Positions 29,206 to 40,923 of a stretch of 64,000 nt of DNA are shown piece after piece (position 1 is the stretch's first letter; every line of letters starts with the position of its first letter). Source of the DNA: Tritrichomonas musculus (taxonomy: Eukaryota; Parabasalia; Tritrichomonadida; Tritrichomonadidae); the NCBI GenBank assembly GCA_039105265.1, contig JAPFFF010000005.1:3767501-3831500 (forward strand), written 5' to 3'. The notes under the pieces were generated by a model. The model did no database searches. It was not told where the DNA came from and saw only the letters and a program-made list of their open reading frames with translations. The position numbers and the translations under genes are program-made.

Positions 29206-31095
29206 ATGACTTATTACAACGCACAAACAAAGAATTTAGGAAATGATGAGGGTGATGTTTTATCATTTTTCCAATCAAAATTGCGCAATCTTATACAAAG
29301 AAATGGTGGAGATAACACATTTTCGTTTGTCATGGAGGAATTCAAAGATAAAGATGCACCATTACCTGTAGGTACAAAAACACGAATAAAATTAACACAT
29401 TCTGGGCACACAATTACACAAATTGAGAAGTCATTTACGACTATTCTTTTAGATTTTATCATAAAATTATCAAAACCAATTGACGTATCTGCTGACACAC
29501 ATGGACTTATGAAAATATTTGTTGGATTCAAAAATGCTGTAGAATTCTATGAAGATTGTAGATTTTGGATTAATGATAAACTCTTAGGTGCATATCGTCA
29601 AGATGAATTACAACGTGAATCATTTGCATATAATTCTATTAAGCCAAGAGATGCAAAAGCAACATCAAAATATTCACATTCTACATGGGAAAATGTTTCA
29701 CAATTCTCTCCATCAATTTGTGGCTGTTATGTAGACTTAAAGGATATTGCAGATGGACAACCACATAAATTTACCATCGAATTGACTATACCATTTGTAG
29801 ACCAATTAGCACTTCAAGCATGGCAATTATATCCTAATGCAATCTGTGGAGAAATAGAAGAAGAAGTAAAAACAAGTTTACGCGCACTTGTATGGGCACA
29901 AGTGAATCCAAATGTAGTTAAAGAAACATTGCAATTTTTAGAAGATAAAGAAATAGATGAAGAAATGCCTGCTGTTATACCTATATCACGTAAATTCACA
30001 CAAATTGGAAGACCATCAGTGATTGTCTCTCATTATTCATCAAATCCAACTCCTTCACAAAAGCTTCATATAGAGTATCAAAGATATAAAGGCGTAAATG
30101 TATATGATGATGATGTACTAGAGCATCCAACAATTGATTTTGGATACACAGATGAAGAATTCACTAAATATAATGTATCACGTGATGATGTCAATAAAAG
30201 AGAATTTGCTGAATTAATCGCAGCAGCTAATCCAGACAAACCATTGGATCCAGGAGATACTGTGAAAATTATTAAAAGTGAATTAAAAGGTGCATTATTA
30301 GCAACAACAAAATCTGATAGTATTAACCTGAAAACAGAAAAGATTACACTAGATGTTCTTGGTGGAACTATTCAATTAGGTCGCTCAAATTTAGCAGGAT
30401 TTGGATTAAAACAAGATGTTTATAATGGATTGGTTCGTGAATTGCAAACACCATTATTGATTCCATCACAAGAACTCACAAGAGAAATATTTGAAGGAAC
30501 AGCAAAGGTAAATGGATTAGAAATCAGTAAAAGTATTCCATTACGTAATGCAACAAATATCACAATGATGTTCCCTAAGAGCCCTGCAGATATAACATGT
30601 TTTGATAATATTATGTATCAAAATGTGCAATTAGTTGTTAATAAAAGAACATATCCAGATACCGAATTTGCTAATACTTGTGCAGCCAGGTTCTATCAAC
30701 ATCAATTGATTGCAAACGAGTTAGATGGAGCGTTAGAGGCAACACAAGAATTTGAAGATAGTTTTACACAGCCACTTAACGACCCAACAACTGGTAAACG
30801 TTATTTAAATTGTCGTTCTGACGGAACATCATTTGGTATCAATTTTCAACTCGAAAGAAGCAATGCAGGATATGTATTCGATGGATTAGACACAGGTAGC
30901 ACTTCAATAACTGTTACATTTAGAGGTCAGCCAATGTATCGTGGAGAAGATGACACATATTTTATTCCCGATCCAGAATACCCAAATATGCATCCACCAT
31001 CACCAGAAGCATGGATATGTTCCGACACATATTTTACATGGAGTGTAAATGGTGTTGAATACTATCAAACTGGCGTGCCAGCAGGGAAAGAGTAA
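29206..31095 (+). CDS. Major capsid protein candidate (double jelly-roll type)
   Basis: About 629 residues from MTYYNAQTKNLG; the frame opens 10 codons earlier at 29176. It is beta-rich and uniformly hydrophilic, of the length of Polinton and virophage major capsid proteins, which fold as two jelly rolls and form trimeric hexons. Supporting points: its place between the small basic gene and the fibre-like gene, a Pro-rich C-terminus (DPEYPNMHPPSPEAW), and the N-terminal segment, which resembles what I recall of capsid genes of Trichomonas Mavericks. No sequence motif proves the fold. Intact. Confidence 0.7.
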   Translation: MTYYNAQTKNLGNDEGDVLSFFQSKLRNLIQRNGGDNTFSFVMEEFKDKDAPLPVGTKTRIKLTHSGHTITQIEKSFTTILLDFIIKLSKPIDVSADTHGLMKIFVGFKNAVEFYEDCRFWINDKLLGAYRQDELQRESFAYNSIKPRDAKATSKYSHSTWENVSQFSPSICGCYVDLKDIADGQPHKFTIELTIPFVDQLALQAWQLYPNAICGEIEEEVKTSLRALVWAQVNPNVVKETLQFLEDKEIDEEMPAVIPISRKFTQIGRPSVIVSHYSSNPTPSQKLHIEYQRYKGVNVYDDDVLEHPTIDFGYTDEEFTKYNVSRDDVNKREFAELIAAANPDKPLDPGDTVKIIKSELKGALLATTKSDSINLKTEKITLDVLGGTIQLGRSNLAGFGLKQDVYNGLVRELQTPLLIPSQELTREIFEGTAKVNGLEISKSIPLRNATNITMMFPKSPADITCFDNIMYQNVQLVVNKRTYPDTEFANTCAARFYQHQLIANELDGALEATQEFEDSFTQPLNDPTTGKRYLNCRSDGTSFGINFQLERSNAGYVFDGLDTGSTSITVTFRGQPMYRGEDDTYFIPDPEYPNMHPPSPEAWICSDTYFTWSVNGVEYYQTGVPAGKE

Positions 31096-31131
31096 ATAAA
31101 AAGATTATATATAAAAAAAATTTTTTTGCAT

Positions 31132-31464
31132 TCAGTATTCTAGCTTCAAAAACAATGTAAAATTATCTGGTTTTATCTCGTTTCCTTCAGCATCAGTGAA
31201 CCATATTTTGAAATCTCTTTTTGTTCCAACATATTCATACTTGCGATTATCATCAGGTGGCACTACATTTGCGTACCATACTAAACTATCTTCATATTCA
31301 TCTCTTTGAATAAAGCTACAATGTATTTCAGTTTCACCATCAAGATATCCATTACATGTGGCTCTACAATATTGAAAAGATATATAGCGTTTATTCAACG
31401 AATTACTAAACTCGGATGGCAATAAATTATTGTATTTCTTCGTGATGTAATATGTTTTAACCAT
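31132..31464 (-). CDS. Maverick small beta-rich protein (110 aa)
   Basis: A short beta-rich protein starting MVKTYYITKKYNN, with no recognised motif. It diverges from the fibre-like gene with only 14 bp between the two ATGs. Size and place would allow a minor capsid or cement role (inference). Confidence 0.55.
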   Translation of the reverse strand: MVKTYYITKKYNNLLPSEFSNSLNKRYISFQYCRATCNGYLDGETEIHCSFIQRDEYEDSLVWYANVVPPDDNRKYEYVGTKRDFKIWFTDAEGNEIKPDNFTLFLKLEY

Positions 31465-31478
31465 TTAATGCTTAATAA
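31465..31478. promoter_or_regulatory. 14-bp divergent promoter
   Basis: TTAATGCTTAATAA is all that separates the start codons of two opposite genes. On each strand the complement of the other gene's start gives CATTT, part of a host-type initiator (minus strand TCATTTATT). Transcripts in at least one direction must be nearly leaderless or start inside the opposite gene. Confidence 0.55.
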
Positions 31479-34400
31479 ATGACTGCAATTATAACAAAAC
31501 AAAATGCATTTGATAAAGCATTTATTAGTGGATACAATGCAGGTGGAAACGGCTGCAACGCAGACTGTTCTTGTAGAACCGGAGAATTTGATAATATTCA
31601 TGTTAAACAAGATGCTATAATAGGCAATAATCTAATAGTTAAAAATAATAATATCATTGATGTATTATCACAAACATCACAAATATTGGATGACCATGAC
31701 ACAAGAATAACAACACTAGAAAATAAACCTGATGCACATTGTGATTTAGAATATGTAGATGGCTTTGATGAATTCATAATAGATGTTAAAACATTATCTA
31801 AAAAAGAAACAAATGATTGTAATATATTGGAAATCGCAATTGATTTACCAGAAACATATTCAGGAAATGTATTCGCAATTACTACATCACTTGGTTCAGG
31901 AATAATATTATTTGCAAATAATAAATTTACTAATCCTCGCATAGACTATTCTGATGGACAATATGTTGTATCTTATATTGAAAATGATGATTATGCGAGA
32001 TTATATATGAGTAAAGATATTTTAAGCGATCCATTTGACTTGTTCACAAAAGGATTCATAAGAATAACATTTATTGCTCCAATTAAACAGACAATAAATA
32101 AAAAAGACAACAAAATAATAAACTTTAAATGTAATACTATAGATGCAGATAATTGTTTTAAATTATTTAGGTCTCCATTACCAGATTTCTATGAAATAAA
32201 GTCAATATCACAAGATGACAATTATTATATTGCTTATTGGGGCTATGATGAAGGAACAGAAGAATTTAACACACTTATTGATGGACAAACATTTGAATTC
32301 AATGATGAAGTATTTGGCACAACATTTAAGCTTACAAAGAAAGGAGATACGTGGATTGGAAACAATTATTGTGTGCATATTCCGGAATCATTAAAGTTAA
32401 TACAAAATAGCGATAATGAAGCTAGAATAACAATAGCCAAAAATGATGCTAATAAATTTACTTTATCACATCTTGTTAAATTCCATTCAGACCAGAACGC
32501 ATTAACATTTCTCATTAATGAAGGATTATTGAAAATAAACAAAGGAAAACTAGATTATGCAGGTGAAAATGATAAAGAATGGTGGATAGATATCGTTTGT
32601 GAGTTCGATAGTGGAGGCCAATGGGTTGGAGGTGATTATATTGCAACATTAACGCTAAATGGGAAAATATACGAAATAAAAGTTAATGTAGATGCAACAA
32701 TTGATTCACCCCATTATAAAGTAAATAGTAATAATTATTTTGAATATATTGGATATCATCATACCGAAAAATTGATTAACAATAAAGGGATTAAACTATT
32801 TATGTCCACTAATCCAAATCTTATATTTAAAATCGCTGACGTAGAATATAATAATGAAAATACATTTGAATATCTCAATGGATGTGGTTATTATAATGTT
32901 GTTCCTAAACCTGAATCATGCACGACTCTTTTTACAAACTATAATATTCAAACATCTGGTGTGGTAATTGGGGAAAACATTGAGAGTCATATGTTTGTGT
33001 TAAATTCTTTAGGGAATACAGTTGATGTTGCACTAAATGATATATCTCAATTACAAAATTATTGTAAACAATTAGAATCACAAATAGAAAGTATGTCAAA
33101 TAAAGTTAACTGGTTTGATATTTTACAAGGTATTGTTGATATTGGTACCATGTTCATAGGATTCGGTCCAGGATTAATGCGAATAGGTGCTGCAGGAATA
33201 GAATCATTAAGTAGACTCTCTTTTGCTAAATCAACTGTGAAAGAAATAGAATATGTTGATGAAATAATACACGATGTTGACGTTTTATCACCTGGCGTTA
33301 TTGAGAAACAACTAGATTTTGCATCAGAGACAACAATAATTGGTTCAGATAATTGCTATAAATACTATCTATTTGAATTAAAATCAGAATCTAAAATAGA
33401 TGTATCATTTATAGTTGATTCAGATGGAGAAGTGATTAGTATTAACAATTATGATGTAGATTCTGATGGAAATATTGTTGCGGTAAATTCTGTTATCGCT
33501 TGTAATTTAATATATGAATATCCCTATTTAATGGTATTTTCTAAAAATAAGCCATCAAATGTTTCATATAAATATATCCCTAAACCGAAGTCAAATATGT
33601 TAGCATTAGGGGAAACATTAACCAATAATCAATTATTATCAGCAGCTGCGACAAAAAAATTAATTGAGAATCATAAGCAAAATATTTTAAGTGAAATCCC
33701 TACTGTTGATTTATCAAATTATGCAACACTTGAGAATCTTGATGAGTATGCTAAAGCACAGGACTTACAGTCTTATTTGAAGAAACAGGACATATTATCA
33801 ACCGAAAAAATAACTCAAGAATTGTCAATAGCTACAAAATTCGTAAATGGAACAACAAATGATGAGGATAAAAGAACTTATATAACAAATTTGGATAGAG
33901 ATTTATGCAACATATTAATGAAATCATCACTTTTTGTGAAAGGCTCTTGTAATAATGAAGATATTTCAGGAGAATATTTGTATGATAGTGAAGACACGGA
34001 ATATTATTATTACAAGAAAGGCGAAAATACTTTTACTATATACTTTTTCTATTACAATGGAACATTCAGATATAATAGTAATTATGTTTTGGATTTAGAA
34101 TCAGTAAGTTATTCATACGAACCTGAAGTTTATGACAAATATTGTATTCCAAATATGAACTTCGTAAAAGATAATTATGCATTAAAATCTGATATACCTG
34201 AACCTGTTGATTTGACTAAATATGTAGAGAAAACTGATGATGGTTCATTAACAATAGCTACTACGTTTACAAATAATTCTCCATCATTAATAGTGAATAA
34301 TCCATATTATCCAGATATTAGATTATGTAATGAAAATAGTTATGTTTCATTAAGATATTCACCTTATACAGAGGAATTTATGATAAAATATAAAGATGTT

Positions 34401-35636
34401 GATATGATAAATTGCACATATAAATCTCAAAAATATAAAACTACAATAAAAGACCAATTAGTGGTTGATGGTAGAGTTATGATAAAAGGTTCAGATTTAA
34501 GTATATTTGATATTTATTCAACAAGTTCAGCAAAACAAGCACTTATTAATTTTGGATTAGATTTAGCAAATAAAAGTGAAATATTATATGAATTAGTTAA
34601 TAATATTCCAAAATTATCTTTATACTTAAATAGTTCAAAAATTATAACAATTAATAAAGATAAAGTTGAAATTAGTACTGATTTGTACACAAATGATGAT
34701 AAATATTTAACGGAATCAGAATGTGATAATAAATATGCTTTGACAACAGAGTTGGCCCTTGCTATTGAGCAAGTGAATTCAAATGTTATTACATATGAGC
34801 AGCTAATAAGAAGATGTGCCATTGATTGTGGTCCAATTAATGCTGGGTCCTCGGACATATCAATACATAATCTAAAAATTGAAAATAACGTAATTAAACT
34901 GGAATACATAGTAGGTGAATATGCACTATGTTATGAAATAAGGGTATTATTTCATGATACAGATGGAAATCCCCATAACATAGTAATAGTATTACTTCAA
35001 AGGACTGTGTATTTTGATAATTTCAAATTTCCACTATATTATGAAGAAACTGTTGATTTAACATCAGGAAGACTACTTACATATAATTTCCCAATATTTG
35101 AATATTCTTGGACAACTACTCAGGAATTATTAGATGCTAAACAAATATATTCAAGACAAATCATAACCCGAGAATATTTAGCAAAATTTAAGGGTGTAAT
35201 GTATGGTACATCCAACACAACAATAACTCATTATGCGCCAATTGAAGCTGGAGAAAATATTGAAGATTACGCGCTTGGGAAACCAGTATTTATGTCTGGT
35301 CATGTGTATAAAAATGTTAATGGTTCATTCGTGAGTTCTACTGCAACAGATTCAGTTGATTGCATTAGTAGTGTTAAAATAAATGGTTCATGGAAAGAGT
35401 ATATTGGTGTAATCACTAGTATTGATAAAGAAAAAAATAACATTACATTCGCTACACATGGAGACTATTTATTTTATGTTGATGATGCTAATTTATATGC
35501 AATAGGTGATGTGATTCTATATGATGGAAGAATATTGGATGAAGATTATGCATTAACATTAAAGATTCAACAAAGTATTGTAGGAAAAGTGAGTGCAAAA
35601 ATAAATGAACATATATTAGCGTTATTCAAAGCTTAA
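31479..35636 (+). CDS. Fibre-like protein of the Maverick (1385 aa)
   Basis: A long repetitive protein. Residues about 180-470 hold tandem beta-rich modules (FKLFRSPLPDFYEI, GDTWIGNNYCVHI). A module near residues 460-500 has YYNVVPKPESCTTLF followed by a helix and coiled coil (LQNYCKQLESQIESMSNKV), then a hydrophobic segment (IVDIGTMFIGFGPGLMRIG). The C-terminal half repeats ALTTELALAI/ALKSDI-type heptads as in trimeric fibres. These modules recur in the 2103-residue protein of the nested element. The likely role is surface fibre or attachment (inference). Intact. Confidence 0.6.
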   Translation: MTAIITKQNAFDKAFISGYNAGGNGCNADCSCRTGEFDNIHVKQDAIIGNNLIVKNNNIIDVLSQTSQILDDHDTRITTLENKPDAHCDLEYVDGFDEFIIDVKTLSKKETNDCNILEIAIDLPETYSGNVFAITTSLGSGIILFANNKFTNPRIDYSDGQYVVSYIENDDYARLYMSKDILSDPFDLFTKGFIRITFIAPIKQTINKKDNKIINFKCNTIDADNCFKLFRSPLPDFYEIKSISQDDNYYIAYWGYDEGTEEFNTLIDGQTFEFNDEVFGTTFKLTKKGDTWIGNNYCVHIPESLKLIQNSDNEARITIAKNDANKFTLSHLVKFHSDQNALTFLINEGLLKINKGKLDYAGENDKEWWIDIVCEFDSGGQWVGGDYIATLTLNGKIYEIKVNVDATIDSPHYKVNSNNYFEYIGYHHTEKLINNKGIKLFMSTNPNLIFKIADVEYNNENTFEYLNGCGYYNVVPKPESCTTLFTNYNIQTSGVVIGENIESHMFVLNSLGNTVDVALNDISQLQNYCKQLESQIESMSNKVNWFDILQGIVDIGTMFIGFGPGLMRIGAAGIESLSRLSFAKSTVKEIEYVDEIIHDVDVLSPGVIEKQLDFASETTIIGSDNCYKYYLFELKSESKIDVSFIVDSDGEVISINNYDVDSDGNIVAVNSVIACNLIYEYPYLMVFSKNKPSNVSYKYIPKPKSNMLALGETLTNNQLLSAAATKKLIENHKQNILSEIPTVDLSNYATLENLDEYAKAQDLQSYLKKQDILSTEKITQELSIATKFVNGTTNDEDKRTYITNLDRDLCNILMKSSLFVKGSCNNEDISGEYLYDSEDTEYYYYKKGENTFTIYFFYYNGTFRYNSNYVLDLESVSYSYEPEVYDKYCIPNMNFVKDNYALKSDIPEPVDLTKYVEKTDDGSLTIATTFTNNSPSLIVNNPYYPDIRLCNENSYVSLRYSPYTEEFMIKYKDVDMINCTYKSQKYKTTIKDQLVVDGRVMIKGSDLSIFDIYSTSSAKQALINFGLDLANKSEILYELVNNIPKLSLYLNSSKIITINKDKVEISTDLYTNDDKYLTESECDNKYALTTELALAIEQVNSNVITYEQLIRRCAIDCGPINAGSSDISIHNLKIENNVIKLEYIVGEYALCYEIRVLFHDTDGNPHNIVIVLLQRTVYFDNFKFPLYYEETVDLTSGRLLTYNFPIFEYSWTTTQELLDAKQIYSRQIITREYLAKFKGVMYGTSNTTITHYAPIEAGENIEDYALGKPVFMSGHVYKNVNGSFVSSTATDSVDCISSVKINGSWKEYIGVITSIDKEKNNITFATHGDYLFYVDDANLYAIGDVILYDGRILDEDYALTLKIQQSIVGKVSAKINEHILALFKA

Positions 35637-36313
35637 ATGGCTATTTTGAGAGAAATCCCATATTTGATAAACTCTGTATAAACATTATTATAAGCATATT
35701 TTAATTCCTCTGATTTACCATCTTTTGTTATTAATATTTTATCGATTTTGATAAATTTTGAAACACTAACTGCACAACATCCAGGTTCATCATCTTCTAA
35801 AACAAAATCAACTTTATCACATCCAGTTAACAACTTTATCATATTCATTAATAGAGTTGATTTGCACACAACATAAGAGTTAATCCTTAAAGGGTTATCA
35901 GCATACATTTCAACTAACATTTCTAAAAATCTATTTTTTTGCTCTAAAGAATCTAATTCAATGCCTAAGTCTGCTAAACCTCTATCTTTTGCTATAGGGA
36001 TATGACTGTTTGTTGGAGGTGTGTATTGAGAAGCATATTGTTGCTGGGTCGTCTGTGTAGGTATAGTCTGTGTAGGCATAGTTGGCGGAGGCATAGTTGG
36101 GGGAGGCATAGTAAAATTTACATTATTAGGTGCACACTGATTAATGGGTTGTATATTTGGATATGCCACAGGTGGTATATTCTTATTGGGAGATACTTTA
36201 ATTTCGATATTAGTGTTTTGTTCTTGTTTAACACTTGCATCATTCTCACTTGATAATATTCTTGCTTGACGTAAAGTATTAGACATTTTATAAAAAAATA
36301 AAGGTTTATTCAT
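35633..36313 (-). CDS. Maverick ORF, unknown function (226 aa)
   Basis: A Pro/Thr/Gln-rich linker (around residues 60-105, with PPPTMPTQT) separates a short N-terminus from a folded C-terminal domain of about 110 residues (LEQKNRFLEMLVEMY to the end). An inner Met (MSNTLRQARI, residue 10) is a possible start. Its start overlaps the stop of the upstream 81-aa gene in a 4-bp ATGA, suggesting coupled expression. Function not recognised. Confidence 0.55.
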   Translation of the reverse strand: MNKPLFFYKMSNTLRQARILSSENDASVKQEQNTNIEIKVSPNKNIPPVAYPNIQPINQCAPNNVNFTMPPPTMPPPTMPTQTIPTQTTQQQYASQYTPPTNSHIPIAKDRGLADLGIELDSLEQKNRFLEMLVEMYADNPLRINSYVVCKSTLLMNMIKLLTGCDKVDFVLEDDEPGCCAVSVSKFIKIDKILITKDGKSEELKYAYNNVYTEFIKYGISLKIAI

Positions 36314-36555
36314 AATGTATACAAATTGTTAATAGCTCTATTTAACAAATTTCTGACCTTCATATTATATTCATATTTGCGTTGAATCTTATTACGTTTT
36401 GCTATTTTTTTTGGATCAGTTGGCATAGGTTCCTTTAATATTTTTCGATAATATTGAAGACGTGATTTGATTTGTTTAAGTGTTGATGATGCAAATGTTT
36501 TTCTTTCGTGCCATTGTTTAAGAGGTGGTAGTGTGAGGCAATCTTGCTGGTTCAT
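36310..36555 (-). CDS. Maverick small basic protein (81 aa)
   Basis: A very basic helical protein (KKIAKRNKIQRKYEYNMKVR). It starts 17 bp from the divergent integrase gene and overlaps the next minus-strand gene by 4 bp. It could bind nucleic acid. No family recognised. Confidence 0.5.
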   Translation of the reverse strand: MNQQDCLTLPPLKQWHERKTFASSTLKQIKSRLQYYRKILKEPMPTDPKKIAKRNKIQRKYEYNMKVRNLLNRAINNLYTL

Positions 36556-36572
36556 TTAATACTAAATAAAAA
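36556..36572. promoter_or_regulatory. 17-bp divergent promoter
   Basis: TTAATACTAAATAAAAA lies between the ATG of the minus-strand small gene and the integrase ATG. TCATTTAATA (plus strand) and TCATTTTTTATTTAG (minus strand) each fit the host initiator, and each overlaps the opposite start codon. Confidence 0.6.
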
Positions 36573-38279
36573 ATGAATACTAGTAATTTACTTTATAATA
36601 ACACGGATAAAATAATAAATGCTATAATAAATGAACAGAGATACAAAGATGATATAGCAGATATTGAAGGAAATAATGATTTTATCTTTATTTACAATAC
36701 AGTTAGAAAATGGATATGTAGAGAAATACATGACACATTAACCGAAGATTTTCATTATAAACATGATACTTGGGATTATAGAAATATTACATATTATTAT
36801 GGCAAAATATTTACAGAGAATGATAATATACAAATAAGGAATTTTATATCAATTAACTACAAAGAAATTCATGAAAAATTACTTGATAGTATAACATATC
36901 AGAGGCATAAAAACTATATGAATACATATCAAAAGTGTAAAAATAGATTATTCGAAAAACTGAATAACAAACAAAAATATACTATAAGTCAAGCACGTTC
37001 ATTGTTATCAGAAAATAATAAACTTCCAATAACTGAAGATGATTTTAGAAGATTATATAAAATATTTGTTGAAGAATGGAATAAAAGACAAGAATCTGAG
37101 ACACCACAAAGACACATATTAAGAGACACATTCACTGATAAACTAAATGATTTTGTCGTATTTAATCATGAAAGATTATTAAATAAAGATGAATTCGCTA
37201 GAGTTAGTCAAAATTGGGGACAAACATCATTATCATTAGATGAATGGTATGATAGATATGTTAACAAATTTTATTATCAGCCAACAACGCATACTACCTA
37301 TACTATTCCAGAAGAGCAAAATTATATTGGATTTAAATCAGCTAATAAGGTTAGAGCATTACAAAGAATATTTCCTGGTAAGAAGGTTAATATATATGAA
37401 CATACATCATATTTCCCATTAAAATCAAATAAAAAGTATCAATTGCATAAAGTATCATCGAGATATTCATATATTATTGATTTGATGTTTGTAGATAAAC
37501 TGTGTTATCTTGTTATGATAAACGTTAACACAAGATATTTATATGTTGAATTAGTGAACCAAATTTTGTTTGACAATGACTCAGAAAATAGTGAGAAAAG
37601 ACAACGCTTTGCTAAATATGAAAAATCAGCTGATAACTATTTAAAGACACTCGATAAAATAATAAAATCAGGTGTTATCGTTAAGCATTTAACATTTGAT
37701 GGAGAAGGTTCGTTTAACTCGAGAAAGGCACAAAATTATTATAATTCTCATGGTATTCATTGGAGAACTGCACCAAGAATGAAAATGGGTAATTATCCAG
37801 ATTTTATGAAACGTGAGCAGAAACAAACAAAAACTGACCCTATGCATAGTTCATTAGGGTTGATTGATAGAGTTATTAGAACATTAAGAGATATGGCATA
37901 TAACATGAGAGTAGGAATTATTACACCATCTATTATGAATGAATTAGTGAGACAATATAATAATGCACCACATAAAACATTATCTAAATATGCTGGTAAA
38001 AGTGTTAGTCCAAAACAAGTAAATGATGATAAAGAACTTGAATCATATATTGTTATGAATATATGTAAAGAGAACTATAATATTATGATGAGTGATGGAT
38101 TTTATTTAAATAAAGGTATGAGTGTTAAACTGTATAATGAAAAGGATGGAATGATGAAAAGAAGGACAAATGTGCAACCAGGTAAATATAAAGTTATTGG
38201 GTTTGCTAATGGATTATATAGAGTTGTTGATGAAAAAAATAATATTCAATCAATACCACGTTTTAAATTAGCTGCTTAA
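36573..38279 (+). CDS. Retroviral-type integrase of the Maverick
   Basis: A 568-residue integrase that would join the element ends to target DNA. The N-terminal half is helical and basic. The rve-type core spans about residues 290-460, including YSYIIDLMFVDKL, a central strand with HLTFDGEGSF, and GLIDRVIRTLRDM, followed by YNNAPHKTLSKYAG, which is characteristic of Polinton integrases. A C-terminal SH3/chromo-like segment ends with YRVVDEKNNIQSIPRFKL. Its 3' end overlaps the convergent PolB gene by 17 bp. It is the only integrase gene seen in the whole nested structure. The frame is open throughout. Confidence 0.88.
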   Translation: MNTSNLLYNNTDKIINAIINEQRYKDDIADIEGNNDFIFIYNTVRKWICREIHDTLTEDFHYKHDTWDYRNITYYYGKIFTENDNIQIRNFISINYKEIHEKLLDSITYQRHKNYMNTYQKCKNRLFEKLNNKQKYTISQARSLLSENNKLPITEDDFRRLYKIFVEEWNKRQESETPQRHILRDTFTDKLNDFVVFNHERLLNKDEFARVSQNWGQTSLSLDEWYDRYVNKFYYQPTTHTTYTIPEEQNYIGFKSANKVRALQRIFPGKKVNIYEHTSYFPLKSNKKYQLHKVSSRYSYIIDLMFVDKLCYLVMINVNTRYLYVELVNQILFDNDSENSEKRQRFAKYEKSADNYLKTLDKIIKSGVIVKHLTFDGEGSFNSRKAQNYYNSHGIHWRTAPRMKMGNYPDFMKREQKQTKTDPMHSSLGLIDRVIRTLRDMAYNMRVGIITPSIMNELVRQYNNAPHKTLSKYAGKSVSPKQVNDDKELESYIVMNICKENYNIMMSDGFYLNKGMSVKLYNEKDGMMKRRTNVQPGKYKVIGFANGLYRVVDEKNNIQSIPRFKLAA

Positions 38280-40923
38280 AATATTCATCAATACAGCCAC
38301 TTTCATAGTCTGTTTTTATACATCTTTCGAATTTTTTTCTAGTGGATACTGTCATATTTTTGTTCATATCGAAACATGGTTGACCTTTTGCTAAATCAAA
38401 TGTTATAGAGTTTCCATTAAATAATGTTTCATATAATTTCATAACATCACCATTAAAATCTTCATTATATTTGTACTTGATAGAATTTTGTGTAAGTCCT
38501 TTGCCACGAATCATATATGCTATATCACCTGTGGAATCTTGTAGTTTATCAATATACATCTTTTTCATCAAAAAGTATGATTCAATAGCTTGAGGCATTT
38601 CTTTGTGGCCATTTATCTCTGGGAAATCTGAGTGGAATTGGCCAAGATTTTTACCTATGAGTTCTCTATTATATTTATCTCTAAATGCTTTCTCTAATTT
38701 TGGTAAATCAGCGGACTCTATATGCATGCTATCTGTATCTTGGTAATAAATGTGGCATCCTATATCAAAAGCTAAACACATTACTTCATTCATAATTCTC
38801 TTAGACATAGACAAAACTTGAATACCTAACAATGAAAAATTAAAATGTTTATCTATTTGTTTTAGAGTCTTAACTGCGTGGATATTAGAGTTGTTCAATT
38901 GAATATCTTCAACTATTTTATTATAATTCTTTTGCCAAAATTTATCTAATTCTTCTCCTTCATGTAAATATTTATAATCTTTTTCAACTGGTTTCTCAAT
39001 TGTTTTACCATAGCATGAATTCATAATAAGTTTATAGAGATTTTGTAATGGATTATTTTGCTTTTTATATTCAAGTCTTTTATCGAAAATATCACTGATG
39101 CAATCTCTTATTCTATAATCTTTTTTACCATCCCAATAGTATCCACGTAAAATGTTAAACTCTATCTTTTGAAACTCTATGTAATCCTCTAATGTGATAT
39201 TATCAACAATCATTTTAATGGTTTGTCCTTCTGGTAAATAGTCATTGTTTTTATTTAACCCATTTATCTTTTGAACAATCAATGGAAAAGCATAATGTTT
39301 ATTTATTTTTGTTATCTCAATTTCTACAATATATGCGGATTGTTTAGAAAGAAATTCTAGGTTTAATTGTTCTGGTTGAATCACTTTAGGTTTTCCTTCA
39401 ACTGTATATAATCTTTTCATTGCAGATGGATATAAACTAACTGCATCAAAATCACAGAGATTCTTTTTTGTGTGCCATTTTTTATTGTAAGCAGTCATGC
39501 ATCTACCACCATATATTGCTTTTGAACAGAAATGCCTAACATGTCCACCTAATTTATAAAGATTTCCATTAGGATAATAAACCCTTTGGTTAAACACTTC
39601 ATTTGCAAGAGATGATATACTAATAAATTTATAAAGGTTAATATTAAAATTTTCTTTAAATCCTTCACGCAATTTTTCAAATCCAATTCTCAAAATATTA
39701 ACATCTTGTTGGCAATAGAATTCAGCATATTTGGACATATCAAAGTGTTTTTCGTCTATTCTGCATCCTTCAATCTTATCGATATTAGAGTTAAATAAAA
39801 TATAATCTTCATCGGTCCACTGTTTATCTTCATTTAAGCCTGCTTCGCTTATTGTGCCAATATTTGTTTTTAGTCTTTCTAGGGTATAATATTTATATGG
39901 AAATATCTCTTTTTGTATTCCTTCTATATTAAACATAGATGGTAATTGTGATAATTTGCATGATAATATTGGTAATGAATCTCTAAGATGAATCGTTTTA
40001 TTATTATATTTTATATCTGCCATCATAGTTTTTGAACCTTTTATGATAGATTTACATAAGCCAAAGTTTGCAAGCATTCTAATATCATACGCTAAATTAT
40101 GGAAATACACAACTGATTCATCATCTAGATAATCTAATAATTGTTTATTACAATCTTCACCTTTAAAACATTTTTTATATTTTCCATTTGCACTATGTAC
40201 GACACACATATAAGGCTTGTGAACACTTGTACTAACATCTGCTTCAAAATCTGCATACCAATAACTTTTTTCTCCATCTTTTTTATTAATCTTTTTCTTA
40301 GGTTGTTCTATTAATTTTGTGCATTGTTCATCATTATAATCAAGGTCAATAAGGTCAATATTACTGTCTACATCTTTATAGAATATTGTGTTTAAAACCT
40401 TATATTGTCCAAATGTAATAGGAACAAAATAATTGTTCTTCATTAATACTCTCACTAAGTCAGAAGAGTTAATAAAATATCTTGCGTTTCTCCAGTGGGA
40501 GCTATTGTATTCTTTATTGTATTTGTCCTCTGTGCACTCACTTAAATGATTAATATAATATGTACTAAAAGGTGTTTTCTCTTCAAGGAAATAATGTTTA
40601 TTGTATATATTCATTGTGTGTGTTCTATTTGGTTCAGCATTCTCTATACCTAAATAATGTTTTTCTTTGTTATTTTTAGTAGATTTAACAGAGCGTTTTT
40701 TATTTATTCCATTTGCATCTTCATCTATGAATGATAATTTAATATGCAGTTTGAACTCCATACATAATTCATTTAGTGATTTTTGTGAGAGATATCGTGT
40801 GTTAATTCTTAATCGCATTTTATTTAGTGTAGCATCATCATAACATCCAGTTTGTTGTAAAGCATAAATAAAACAGCAATCATCTAATTCTTTTCTTTGT
40901 TTACCTTTTTCGTTTACTAGAGA
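38263..40923 (-). pseudogene. Maverick protein-primed PolB, part left of the nested insertion
   Basis: The large C-terminal portion of a family B DNA polymerase of the protein-primed type, which copies linear genomes with terminal proteins. Exonuclease motif: YADFEADVS. Polymerase motifs: A in DFDAVSLYPSAM, B in LIMNSCYGKT, C in YQDTDSMHI. Convergent with the integrase gene. The 10-kb element inserted at 40924 separates it from the N-terminal portion at 50950-51708. No other break was noticed, so the gene has about one break, the insertion itself. Confidence 0.9.
40919..40923. other. 5-bp target duplication, left side of nested element
   Basis: AGAGA directly outside the left end; the same 5 bp lie at 50945-50949. 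Confidence 0.85.
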